Origin: Exophiala sp. HKRS030
Lineage: Eukaryota; Ascomycota; Eurotiomycetes; Chaetothyriales; Herpotrichiellaceae
Direction: 5' to 3'
Length of the DNA stretch: 64,000 nt
Assembly (NCBI GenBank): GCA_023897205.1
Contig: JAHWDD010000004.1
Span: 4,712,001-4,776,000, forward strand
This document shows positions 44,963 through 54,270 of this stretch, piece after piece (the first letter of the stretch is position 1; each line of letters opens with the position of its first letter). A model generated the notes under the pieces. It was not told the origin of the DNA, did no database searches, and saw only the letters and a list, made by a program, of their open reading frames with translations. The position numbers were made by a program, and so were the translations under genes.

Positions 44963-46564
44963 ATGCCGATTTTCGAAAGAGTCCGAAGAAAGTTATCACG
45001 CTCCAAATCTACCGGTGGCGGTTCCTCAGGCATTATTACCAAACCAATCCCTGACAATAACGACCACGCCGAGGGACAAATTCGTATCGACCCATCGTGG
45101 CCCACCACAGCATTATCATTGACACCATCCGACGAGAACCTCGTGTCCAAACTCGCCTTTTCACCAGACACTGAATTCATCGAAAGGCCACCACGACTTC
45201 GTACCCCGTCGGTGGCGGCCACACAGTTTTCCGAACGGACCGTCTTCAACAATGTCGAGTCCGGGTTCTTGTCGTTACCGACCGAGTTGTTGCTGTTCTT
45301 ACAGCCTTACCTGACCCCGAGTAGCGAAGTGGCACTCCGACACACCTGTTCTCGGTTTTTCCACCTCTACACCCTACCTTCGTTCGTCCTCAAGGGCAAG
45401 GACCTTTTTGATTTCTTGTGCATGACCGAGAGAGATCAGGACCCGGCCGACCTGGACAGACTCGTCTGCGGCCGGTGTCAGGAGCTCCACGTCAAGACTA
45501 CCTTTCCCGCGTCCGAAGTCACTCGACCCCCGACGGCTCGAGACTGTAGGACCGTCTGGTTGTGCGCCCACCGGACCTTGGGTTACGCGAAGACGATCCG
45601 GAACGTCAAACCGGGTGTCGATTCACCCTTTCGGGTCGAAACCTTGGATCCATGCTCGAGGTGCCGCAACTTCATCCGCACCCGGTCTGTCGCCGAACGT
45701 CCGGAAAAGGGGACCTCCCAGACCGACCTCGAATCCCCCAAAACCCAGTCCTTGTTGATCACCAAGGTCGCCCTCCTGCAGGCTCCCTCTCCACTCCCGT
45801 ACGGCACCCGCCGCGAACGGTCATCGTCCTCGGGCGTCGTCGGCGGCGGCGGCGGCGGCGGTGGAAGTACCGGTGGCACCAGCAGCGGCGTCTACAAGGA
45901 ATTGTTTTCGGCCAAGGACGTATCCGACGCCTTGTCGGCCCTGGACTTTCGTCTCTGTCCTCACATGAAACTGGGGGACCCCTACATCCTCAGCAAGTTT
46001 TGCCGTGCGTGCATCAACACGCAACGTCTACCGGTCGGGGTCAAGGGTCCGCCGTGTATTAACGATTGGAAAAAGAAGAGCAACGATCTCGACGACCTCG
46101 TCAGCGGCATCAACAACAGTATCCACAATTACATGTACGATAACAACAACAGAAACAACCACAGGAAGAGATCTTCTCGACGAGGCACAGGAGGAGGAGG
46201 AGGAGAAAGGAGGAGGATGACGACGACGACGACGACGGAGGGAAACAGGTGCAAAGGATCGTGTTACACCCGAGGTTGCAAGACACAGTTCATGTTCCAG
46301 ACCCGGGAATCCTTGTCGCCCGATTCCTCCGGCCGGAGGCAAGTCTGGCTCATCATCGCGGTCTATCGATGGTTGGGACCTCTGCAGACCGAACTGAGGG
46401 ACCCCACCTGGACGGACCACGCCGTCGACCACCGGGAACGGAGGGACATGAGGGCGAGATGGGCCGAGTGGGAGAGGCAGAGCCGAGGGCCGACCGGGAG
46501 GCAGCAGTGCATGCCCAACTGGAGTATCTGTCTGCTGCACCCGGAGGATTCGAATCTGAGATGA
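44963..46564 (+). CDS. F-box protein with CxxC pairs
   Basis: Single exon, 533 residues. Basic Ser-rich N-terminus, then an F-box at about 101-140 (GFLSLPTELLLFLQPYLTPSSEVALRHTCSRFFHLY), the Skp1-binding module of SCF ubiquitin ligases. It is followed by cysteine pairs (CGRCQELH near 160, DPCSRCRNF, SKFCRACIN) that may bind zinc, a layout common in fungal F-box proteins of unknown target. Low-complexity insertions interrupt the rest: a Gly9 run near residue 300, Asn-rich DNNNRNNHRK, and a poly-Thr run. The closing segment (RQVWLIIAVYRWLGPLQTELRDPTWTDHA) is again folded-looking. Substrate unknown. Confidence 0.85.
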   Translation: MPIFERVRRKLSRSKSTGGGSSGIITKPIPDNNDHAEGQIRIDPSWPTTALSLTPSDENLVSKLAFSPDTEFIERPPRLRTPSVAATQFSERTVFNNVESGFLSLPTELLLFLQPYLTPSSEVALRHTCSRFFHLYTLPSFVLKGKDLFDFLCMTERDQDPADLDRLVCGRCQELHVKTTFPASEVTRPPTARDCRTVWLCAHRTLGYAKTIRNVKPGVDSPFRVETLDPCSRCRNFIRTRSVAERPEKGTSQTDLESPKTQSLLITKVALLQAPSPLPYGTRRERSSSSGVVGGGGGGGGSTGGTSSGVYKELFSAKDVSDALSALDFRLCPHMKLGDPYILSKFCRACINTQRLPVGVKGPPCINDWKKKSNDLDDLVSGINNSIHNYMYDNNNRNNHRKRSSRRGTGGGGGERRRMTTTTTTEGNRCKGSCYTRGCKTQFMFQTRESLSPDSSGRRQVWLIIAVYRWLGPLQTELRDPTWTDHAVDHRERRDMRARWAEWERQSRGPTGRQQCMPNWSICLLHPEDSNLR

Positions 46565-47331
46565 CCACGGGCGCGACGAGTCGTGACGGAGTGTGATATC
46601 ACCGGAGATGTCGACGGGTTTGGGTGTACTCCGTTACCGACATGAAAATGAAGACAAACCCAGAAAAAATTGTGGTGAAATGACGCGAAATGTATCCATA
46701 CGACCGGTTGAAACTGGTCGATTGTTACGACCTGTCCGTAGGTATCTACCAGGTTCACAGGTCGACAAAAGAAGGAACAAAAAGTCGGAGATCATCATGT
46801 CCACAAGTACCGTGGTAAATACGGAGCAAGAGGTCAATACTCCAGACATAAATAGGTATATGTAAAACCCTTCCACCATCGAAAAGAGCAAAAAGTCCTC
46901 CTACTACTTCTATACATCTTCAGCTTCCTGTCCCACTCCCATCAATCCCCATCTCTCTGTCACCCGACAATATGGACTACAAAACCATACCTGGTTGCAT
47001 AGATGAATTAATGTTGCACCGAGGCATTGCATTGGACTCAGCACCATCCAAAAAGAGAAAAAGAAATGGTTCAACAAGAAATGAAAAAGTAAACAATCTT
47101 CGTCACATCGTCACATATATCCTAAGACGGCAAAAAGCTTTTCTGCTCTGGTCAAAACCAAACAATAATTGTACTTCGCTCACACGCGCACACATTATCT
47201 CCCTTTTTTCGTCTTCTCGCTGACGCTTGCAAAGATGGCAAATAGGCAAAAAACCAACCCAGACCGACACCCAATCAGAAAAAGCATACCTACCGACAAA
47301 AGAGATTGTATATGACTTGCTCCTTGATCAC
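46565..47331. other. Convergent 3' flanks
   Basis: Between the F-box gene and the long minus-strand gene. Includes GTACTCCGTTAC at 46626. No gene recognised. Confidence 0.55.
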
Positions 47332-50232
47332 TCAATATTCCTCCGTGACAGATCGATCGCGAATACTACTCGATCGATCTGGAACCATGTGGTAAGGAAT
47401 AAATGCCGAGGCACTGCTCGTCTGACTCCGTTGACTTGTTTTGCGTCGCAGTACACGGCTCCCATCACTGCTTTGTTGTGAATGAGACCTATACTGGCTG
47501 CCGATGCTTTTGATGGGGTCCGTTGAATCAGCTCTTGTCGTGTCCGAGGAAATAGTGGGTCTCGGCGAGGATACTGGAAGCGGGAAACTCGAAAGGGACA
47601 CTTCTCCAGGACTCGGTGGGACAGGTTGTCTGTCCAGTTGCTGGAACCGGCGACCATTGATATGCAGTGGTGGGGGTAGTGGAAGGGGGTTTGTCTCCTC
47701 TTGTTCCAGAGCGACTATGGATGGGCCAGGACCATCGAGATCCGGATGATTGCCTTGTCTGTTCCTCTTTCGTCCGTCAACATTATCTACGTGGTAATTC
47801 CGACGTCTTTCGTGAGCATCCGGTACAGTGGTCATGCTATGATAAGATCTCGGTTTTGGCCTTTCATATCTATCCTCCCCAGTCGATATGTCAGCCGAGA
47901 ACTTTGTTTTCGCCAGGGCGGGTGGAGAGTTTCTGACCTGAGCGAAAATTGTAGACGGGGCGACAGGCTTTCCGTCGCTATAGGAGAACGCATGTTTTGG
48001 CGCCGTTGGCCTCGACGATCGTGCAGCCACAGTAGGTTGCGTGAGGAAATTTTCGTTAAGACTTTCTTGCAGTCTAATCAGCGCTGCACGTGCATCGGCT
48101 TGTTTCTGGGCAAAGTCGTCCTCGTTGAACGTCGATTCATACAAAGAGAATTTGAGTTGATCAGTTTCGTTCAATGGCGTCCTTCCGGCATTTGGATCGT
48201 GGCTTGCTGACCTATATCGAGTATTCTTGGCATGGTGAGCTCTACTGTCACCGCTTGACTCAGTGTCTTCAGGTACACTCGTGAGGCCAGGCTTAGGCAG
48301 AGTACTTGCAAAATCTCGAGATTGTACTCCGAAGCTTTCGCCAGCGCCAGGGTCAACGTAGTCAACAGGTGCGACTATTTCCGGAGTGGTTTGAGCATAT
48401 GTTTGCGAAGGTGGAACCTCCTCTCTGTGAGATTGTTTTGCATGGTCTGCTCGTGGACGATTCGACTTGGAATCGATGCCATCTTGCAGCCTTGCCTCCT
48501 CAATAGTCCTCAAGACACCAATTTCTGCAGCTTCATCCCGAGGCTCCTCATGTGTTTGCTTGCTGTGATGAGTATCGACTTCTGTATCCGCAAGGTAACT
48601 ATTGCTTGTTGGATGGTCCTGCGAACCACTGGTTGATTGTTCCACGGGCTCATTCCGGATGGGAAACTCTTGGGCGAGAGTGTGAGCCTTGTTGAAACCA
48701 GAAGCACCAATTGTTTCCTTTGGCTGAATTAAGACACTGGTGTGGGGTGCCGAGGATGCCAAAGTACTGATGGAAGAAAGTTCGCTGCTTGTAGGAACTT
48801 TCGTCGGTGTAGACCGTACAGTGAATTCTGAAACCGATGGTACAGGTGATTGATTTTGCGAAAACTCCCCAGGCACATACATGCGCAAGTCTGCAGGCAC
48901 GCTAGGACTTGTCCTCAAGTCGACTGGATCTGATCGGGAAGGCCGATCTTCGATTGTGCTTTCATACATTGGCCGCATTTGGTCGATCTTTGCCTGTCCC
49001 GTGACGGGAGCTGAGCCATAGGTTGGATCACTCTCTCGCTCGGAAAAGACATCAGAATCAGTGCCTGTCAGGTCCATGATGGTACGGTGGGGTAGGTTGA
49101 TGGCTCGCTTTACCGATGTGTTGCTCATGCTCGAGTGCGAGCGGAGAGGATGTTCATTGCGGCGTGTGCCACTGGCCATAGATATCGCGGTACCCGGTCG
49201 CGAAGACGGTGGCCGACTCGCTTGTATCACTTCTGCTGCTGAAAGTTGGTAATTGCGGAAAACCTCGCTTTGATCTAGTCGCCCGGAGATGCCAGCGGAT
49301 CTGGCTGCGACCATCCTGTCGTGTAGGTTCTCGGTCGAGGGTTTGACATGATGAACATGATGTGCAAGCAGAGGACCAGGAGACCCCTGCGCCAGGGTAG
49401 GCAATTCACGCATCGGAGAGCGTTGTTGCCAGGAGGGCTGGCTCGATTGACGCGAATGCATATCTTGCGACCTCGGCAAGGGCTGAAATCTTGACCATTC
49501 TGGGTGTCCTGACACTGCTGATCCTGAAAGGTAATCACTCACTCTGCTGGAAAGATCTCTAGATAATTCCGACCGAGCATTCTCATCAAAGGGCCGGCGA
49601 GGACTTGAGAGGGAGGTATTCCTGCTCCTATTATCCTGCAGCGGTGGGTAAGCATTCCGCGCTGCAACTTCTTCGGCATATTTCGATGACGGAGATGTTT
49701 GATCGTGGGTGCCCTCCAGTGCCACGCGGGTCACATCCAAGTTTCTCTCAGCAACATCTTCGTTGTATCCAGGCATTGGATTTGTACCATTGGCCTTGGA
49801 AAGCGAAAAGATGTCGATGTATCGAGGCCCCTTCTGTTGACGGTGGGCCCGGAAGGAATGGTCTGTAGATTGGCGGTACTCTTGTTCTGCTCTGACTCCG
49901 GCGTCTGTAGCTGCGCGGTTGACTGCACTCATAAGACTCCCACTCTCAGACGTGCCGGGTCGTGATGGCGAAGTAGTCGGTCTTGACACACCAAGTAGCA
50001 TGGGGTGTTTTTTGCTGCTTGATACAGGTTCGACAGAGCTATGCGTAGTTATCGGACTCAAAAACTGAGCCCCTTGCTCATTCGGCGTGTTTCGTCCATG
50101 CCTGTCGTTTGTAGATAGGCCAACCAAGTCGGTGCTTTGGCTCTTTCTGAGGCTGCCTCTTCCCGTCTCTTGTCTGACATCTCGACCTTTGCTCTTCCGC
50201 CGTGTCCATAATCGTTTCAAGCCACTCTCCAT
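47332..50232 (-). CDS. Long disordered protein of unknown function
   Basis: One open frame of 966 codons from the ATG at 50232. Strong Ser/Pro/Arg/Gln bias and no globular domain I recognise. The N-terminus is basic (MESGLKRLWTRRKSKGRD). Short conserved-looking helices occur around RYIDIFSLSKANGTNPMPGYNEDVAERN, and SSKYAEEVAARNAYPPL. A second helix-like block is DFAQKQADARAALIRLQESLNENF. Many SRPGT / SP motifs are possible kinase sites, which fits a cell-cortex, cytoskeletal or signalling scaffold, but no specific role can be claimed. Codon use and the unbroken frame make it a real gene. Confidence 0.8.
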   Translation of the reverse strand: MESGLKRLWTRRKSKGRDVRQETGRGSLRKSQSTDLVGLSTNDRHGRNTPNEQGAQFLSPITTHSSVEPVSSSKKHPMLLGVSRPTTSPSRPGTSESGSLMSAVNRAATDAGVRAEQEYRQSTDHSFRAHRQQKGPRYIDIFSLSKANGTNPMPGYNEDVAERNLDVTRVALEGTHDQTSPSSKYAEEVAARNAYPPLQDNRSRNTSLSSPRRPFDENARSELSRDLSSRVSDYLSGSAVSGHPEWSRFQPLPRSQDMHSRQSSQPSWQQRSPMRELPTLAQGSPGPLLAHHVHHVKPSTENLHDRMVAARSAGISGRLDQSEVFRNYQLSAAEVIQASRPPSSRPGTAISMASGTRRNEHPLRSHSSMSNTSVKRAINLPHRTIMDLTGTDSDVFSERESDPTYGSAPVTGQAKIDQMRPMYESTIEDRPSRSDPVDLRTSPSVPADLRMYVPGEFSQNQSPVPSVSEFTVRSTPTKVPTSSELSSISTLASSAPHTSVLIQPKETIGASGFNKAHTLAQEFPIRNEPVEQSTSGSQDHPTSNSYLADTEVDTHHSKQTHEEPRDEAAEIGVLRTIEEARLQDGIDSKSNRPRADHAKQSHREEVPPSQTYAQTTPEIVAPVDYVDPGAGESFGVQSRDFASTLPKPGLTSVPEDTESSGDSRAHHAKNTRYRSASHDPNAGRTPLNETDQLKFSLYESTFNEDDFAQKQADARAALIRLQESLNENFLTQPTVAARSSRPTAPKHAFSYSDGKPVAPSTIFAQVRNSPPALAKTKFSADISTGEDRYERPKPRSYHSMTTVPDAHERRRNYHVDNVDGRKRNRQGNHPDLDGPGPSIVALEQEETNPLPLPPPLHINGRRFQQLDRQPVPPSPGEVSLSSFPLPVSSPRPTISSDTTRADSTDPIKSIGSQYRSHSQQSSDGSRVLRRKTSQRSQTSSASAFIPYHMVPDRSSSIRDRSVTEEY

Positions 50233-52033
50233 GTTGCTATCCGAAGGTAACAGCCTGCGGCGTCCCGAAATCCGACCGAAATTGGTTCATGCACAGTTAT
50301 CGACCCCGATAGTGCCGTCTATCTGCGCACATGGTCATCGCATTGCGGAGGAGCATTCAGCTTCTGGCAACACTGCCCATGGAAGCTAGATCTGTTGGCG
50401 AAATACTCGCGGAGGAAAATATGGGAGAGGGTAGGTCGCGTCAGGCCGTGAAATGGTAAGTTTGTCACCAGAGAGAGTCTCAAAGGAATCGTACGTGTGC
50501 AATGTAGGAGAAATGATATGCGAAAAGTGGACTCGATGGAGCAGGGAAGGAGGTTGGTGGCTTCGCCCGGAATGACGATGACCAGCGTCGATAATAGCTC
50601 TTTTTGGGCGTTGGCGTTTGTAGAGGATATGTGGAGGAGGCACAAGGGGGAGAGTGTCGAGCACGAATGGAAGGTTGTCGTCTGGTGGCCAGGGGGCCCA
50701 GAGGCGCCATTCCAGGTGCAGGACAGAGCCTACATAAGCAGCCCGCAACTGTGGGACGTTCTCTAGGTACTGTAGGCGGAGAGAGGCAGAGACCCGCGCT
50801 GCAAGTTGTAGGCGCCGGGTTGTTTGTTCTCGGTATGGCCATGATCTCTAGCCTGCGAATCCATGGCCAACGACAAGCGCTAGGCTGACCAGGGCGTCTG
50901 TTGTGGGTTAGTGGTGCCCAGAGAAGGGACGATCAACCGCCCAGCGATGCACCCGCTCGCTTGGTCTGAAGGCCTCGTACCCATCTTCTGTTCGTTGCAG
51001 TGGCTGGTCATGTTTTCTGACGAGAGATCCCACTGCGCGGCGCGCGGCGTCAGGCCACCTCTCACATTTTTCCTTTCGGATTGAACTGTTTGTTTGATTG
51101 CTGGGAAATTTGGTTCTTTTGAAGGCCTGTCATCTCATGGGCAATAATATCCCTGACAGGAGACCGTTGGCTGGCCGAGCATGGGCCGTAGATGACACAT
51201 AACGTGAATTGTCTGGAGCTCGATCGGGCTCCCACTATGGATTACGGGGGTTAAAAGTGGCAGATCCGAAAGCACCACACAACCCGGCGTTAAACAACAC
51301 ACTAATAAGAAGCTGAACATAAGATCCAGCTAAAGGAGGATTCCGACCGCAGGAGACGCGACTTGGCCGACAGCTGCAGGGCATTCCTCGTCCCCTGCAA
51401 CCAGCATTTCCGGCTGCAGCACGGGAGCAGGTTTTTCCTCCTTCGAGAAACAAAGCAATCACAACCACTGGATAGAACTGCCGGGACCCAGGATGATCGC
51501 GACAGCCCGGCGTTGGGCGACCAGTAAAAGGAGCATTTCAGTCGCCCTTGACTTGCATCAAATGGCAAGTACTCCGTACTGAAGCCTTAGAATGTTTTTG
51601 GCAAGTGAATACAGATGGATACACTACCATACGTGGGACACAGAGGCTGTCAATCGTGCGCACTAACATATTGACATTGTCCATCTCTCCAGAGTCTACA
51701 GAGTATCTGATAGTGGGCACTGCTGGGGACACCCCTGGTTCGCCGATGAGGTCTACAACGTACATTTCCGGAGAACCAGTTGCACGACATGCCGCATCTT
51801 CTGACAGGACAGTTCGTATCACAACAAGCGCCCTGGCAATGCTGTTTGCGTCCACGGTACTCATGATCGGCATTCCCAATGTACGCATCTGCAAATTGAC
51901 AACACAGACATCCTCAAGTGTGTCTGTCTGTTCGTCCTCGAAGTCTTATTGTCTAGCCAGGGATGCGTATCCCACCACCCGCCGTGCCGACTTTTCCAGA
52001 TCTCTGTATCCAACCGAGGCTTACATCAATCGA
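50233..52033. other. Intergenic (1.8 kb)
   Basis: Upstream region of the 966-residue gene and 3' flank of the alcohol dehydrogenase. Several overlapping minus-strand ORFs with ATG (for example from 50842) precede the gene and may be upstream ORFs in its leader. GTACTCCGTACT at 51569-51580. A 51538-51894 minus ORF without ATG at its start was not accepted. Confidence 0.45.
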
Positions 52034-53184
52034 TCAGTTTCGAGCACCGAACGCCTTGTCGTAGTCGGTCAAGGTGAACCTGTATCGGATCTTGTTCTTG
52101 GACACCCTCGTTACAGCCTCTTTGCAGCCCTCCTCAGAAATGGGTAGGGTCTCAACCATAGGGAACAGTTTCTTCTCTGCGGCCAGCTTAAGCATGGCCA
52201 AGCATTCGGGTCTGTTGCCAATGTGGCTGGCACCGATCGAGCTGCCGTTGCTCATGAACATCTGTGGCTTGATGGCTGGCAGCGCCTCATCCGGAAGACC
52301 GACTTGATGGAAGGGTGCGTTGACCTTGCACATGGACAGATACTGGCCAATGTCAAAGGTGTGTGTCATATCGGCGGTGTTGAGAATGAAGTCAAAGGCA
52401 AAAGCGTATGGCTTCTCCCATCCTTCCTTGTCGTTGACGACGAAGTTCTTTGCGCCCAGCTTCAGAGCATCTTCTTTCTTGTTTGGCGAGTGTGAGATGA
52501 CAGTGACTTCGGCACCTAGGGCGTTGGCCCAGATGACCCCGAAATGTCCCAGGCCACCGAGACCAACAACAGCGACCTTCTTGCCAGGACCGACTCCTGC
52601 CCGCACCAATGGTGAGTATGTGGTCAGACCAGCGCACAGCATAGGTGCAGCCAGGTGGGAGGGGATCTCATCAGGGATGGGGAACGTGAAGTATTCGTGG
52701 CTTCGAATGTGAGAGGCATATCCACCCTGGGAGATGGCATCGCCGTAGGGGGCTCCGTAGGTATCAACCCCGTGAGGGCAGTAGTTCTCATTGTCGCTCT
52801 TGCAGTTTTGGCACTCGAGGCAGGCCGAGATCTGGGCGCCGACACCGACACGGTCTCCAACCTTGACGGTCTTGACTGCGGAGCCGACCTTGACGGCATG
52901 GCCAACGACTTCGTGGCCTACACAGATGGGAAGAGGAACCTCACCCCAGCCGCCATTGATGCTGTGTACATCTGAGCCGCAAACACCACAGCATTCGATC
53001 TTGATGTCGATATCGTGGTCACCAAATTTTTTGGGAGTGAACTGGACTAGAAGTCAGTATGATGTTGGGACAGAGGAAGTGCCAGCTGGGTCAATCCGAG
53101 CTCCCTCACCTCTTGCTTCTTGAATTCAGTCCATTTCTTCTGGTCTGAAATCATGAAACCTTCAAACTTGTCTGGGTAACCCAT
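52034..53184 (-). CDS. Zinc-dependent NADP alcohol dehydrogenase (CAD/ADH6 group)
   Basis: Two exons, 53110-53184 and 52034-53041; intron of 68 bp (GTGAGG, branch CTGAC, acceptor TCCAG) joining ..FKKQE to FTPKKFGD, 360 residues. Medium-chain reductase: catalytic zinc site CGVCGSDVHSINGGWG with GHEVVG, structural zinc cysteines ACLECQNCKSDNENYC, and cofactor motif VAVVGLGGLGHFGVIWANALG. The residues after the fold's second strand (ISHSPNKK) fit NADP(H) preference as in yeast Adh6/Adh7, which reduce cinnamyl and other aldehydes. The C-terminus ends TDYDKAFGARN. Likely cytosolic aldehyde detoxification; the natural substrate cannot be read from sequence. Confidence 0.94.
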
Positions 53185-54270
53185 GATGGCGATGTGTGAT
53201 GGAGGACGAGTGTTGTTGGTGGGTTCAATACTGGAATCCGTACTGGTAATTACCTCTTGTTTACCTGGTAAGCAATGGGAAGAAAATGTAGAGGAGAGAA
53301 GAAAAAGGATTGAACGTGAGATTTATCCAGACGTGGAGGGCAGAGCGGTTTCTGATTGAGAGAGAATGAGTGAATACTACTCGTACACTAACGTTGCAGT
53401 GAGAGGCGCGCAGGACATACGCGGGGCACGGTTTTTGTCTACTTGAAAATAGGCACAAATACCCAAGTAAACTCGTAGCCGATGATGCTGATTGAAAAAA
53501 ATTAATTCTGGGTCGGTGTTGACATGGTGACGTATCAAAACTGATGATGGACGAGAGAGAGACGAGTTGAATGGTGTCGATTCTCCATCTCTCAACGGGA
53601 CTTGTACCCGTTTGCCTCCAGAAGAAGACATTCTCTCTCAAAAAAGGGCCATGTCATGGGTCGGGCTATCGCGGTCAAAATCCCGGCGCATACGGGAGTA
53701 CGTACGTGGCGAATAGAGAAAGACTACGCCGTCACTGATACATCGATTCTTCTTGATGGCGGGGTATTGATAGCCCGTGCGAGTACGAGTACAAAATCAA
53801 TGGAGGGGTACGATGGGTACTTGAACGATTACACGGGTTTGAAATGGCCCGTAGCTACTCCGTACCTAAGCCCGCTCGAGCCACCCCGAGCTTTTTCTTT
53901 TATTACTAGTTGTAGAGATTCTCGACGAGGCTTTCCCTGTGCTTTGGTCGGCGGCGGGCTGCTAGCAGTATTTTATAATTACCCGAAGGATATTTCACCG
54001 GGGGGGGGGGTCCTCGCAAAAAGCATGACCACACGGATAAAAACAACCTTCCGGACAAACAGCCACAGAGACACACCCAGTCGTCACAAGTTGTATAATT
54101 CCTATCCAATGCTCGCTCTGTTCTCCGTACAAAACAATCACAGCCGTAATCTAGATTCAATGATGAACCATCGTAAGTGTTATCCCCGTGGCTATCGTGA
54201 TTCCATTGTAAAATCTAGGCAAACATAGTTACATTTTAACCATGGTTTTTTCCCTCGAGACTCTTGGCTT
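53185..54270. promoter_or_regulatory. Alcohol dehydrogenase upstream region
   Basis: ADH promoter plus 3' flank of the ABC gene. Includes TACTCCGTAC at 53856-53865 and a G10 run at 54001-54010. No gene seen. Confidence 0.5.

Noticed and set aside
51538..51894. Minus-strand 118-codon ORF, possible short gene
   Set aside because: It begins with TTG, has no domain, and a plus-strand ORF of similar quality overlaps it; neither shows splice continuation.
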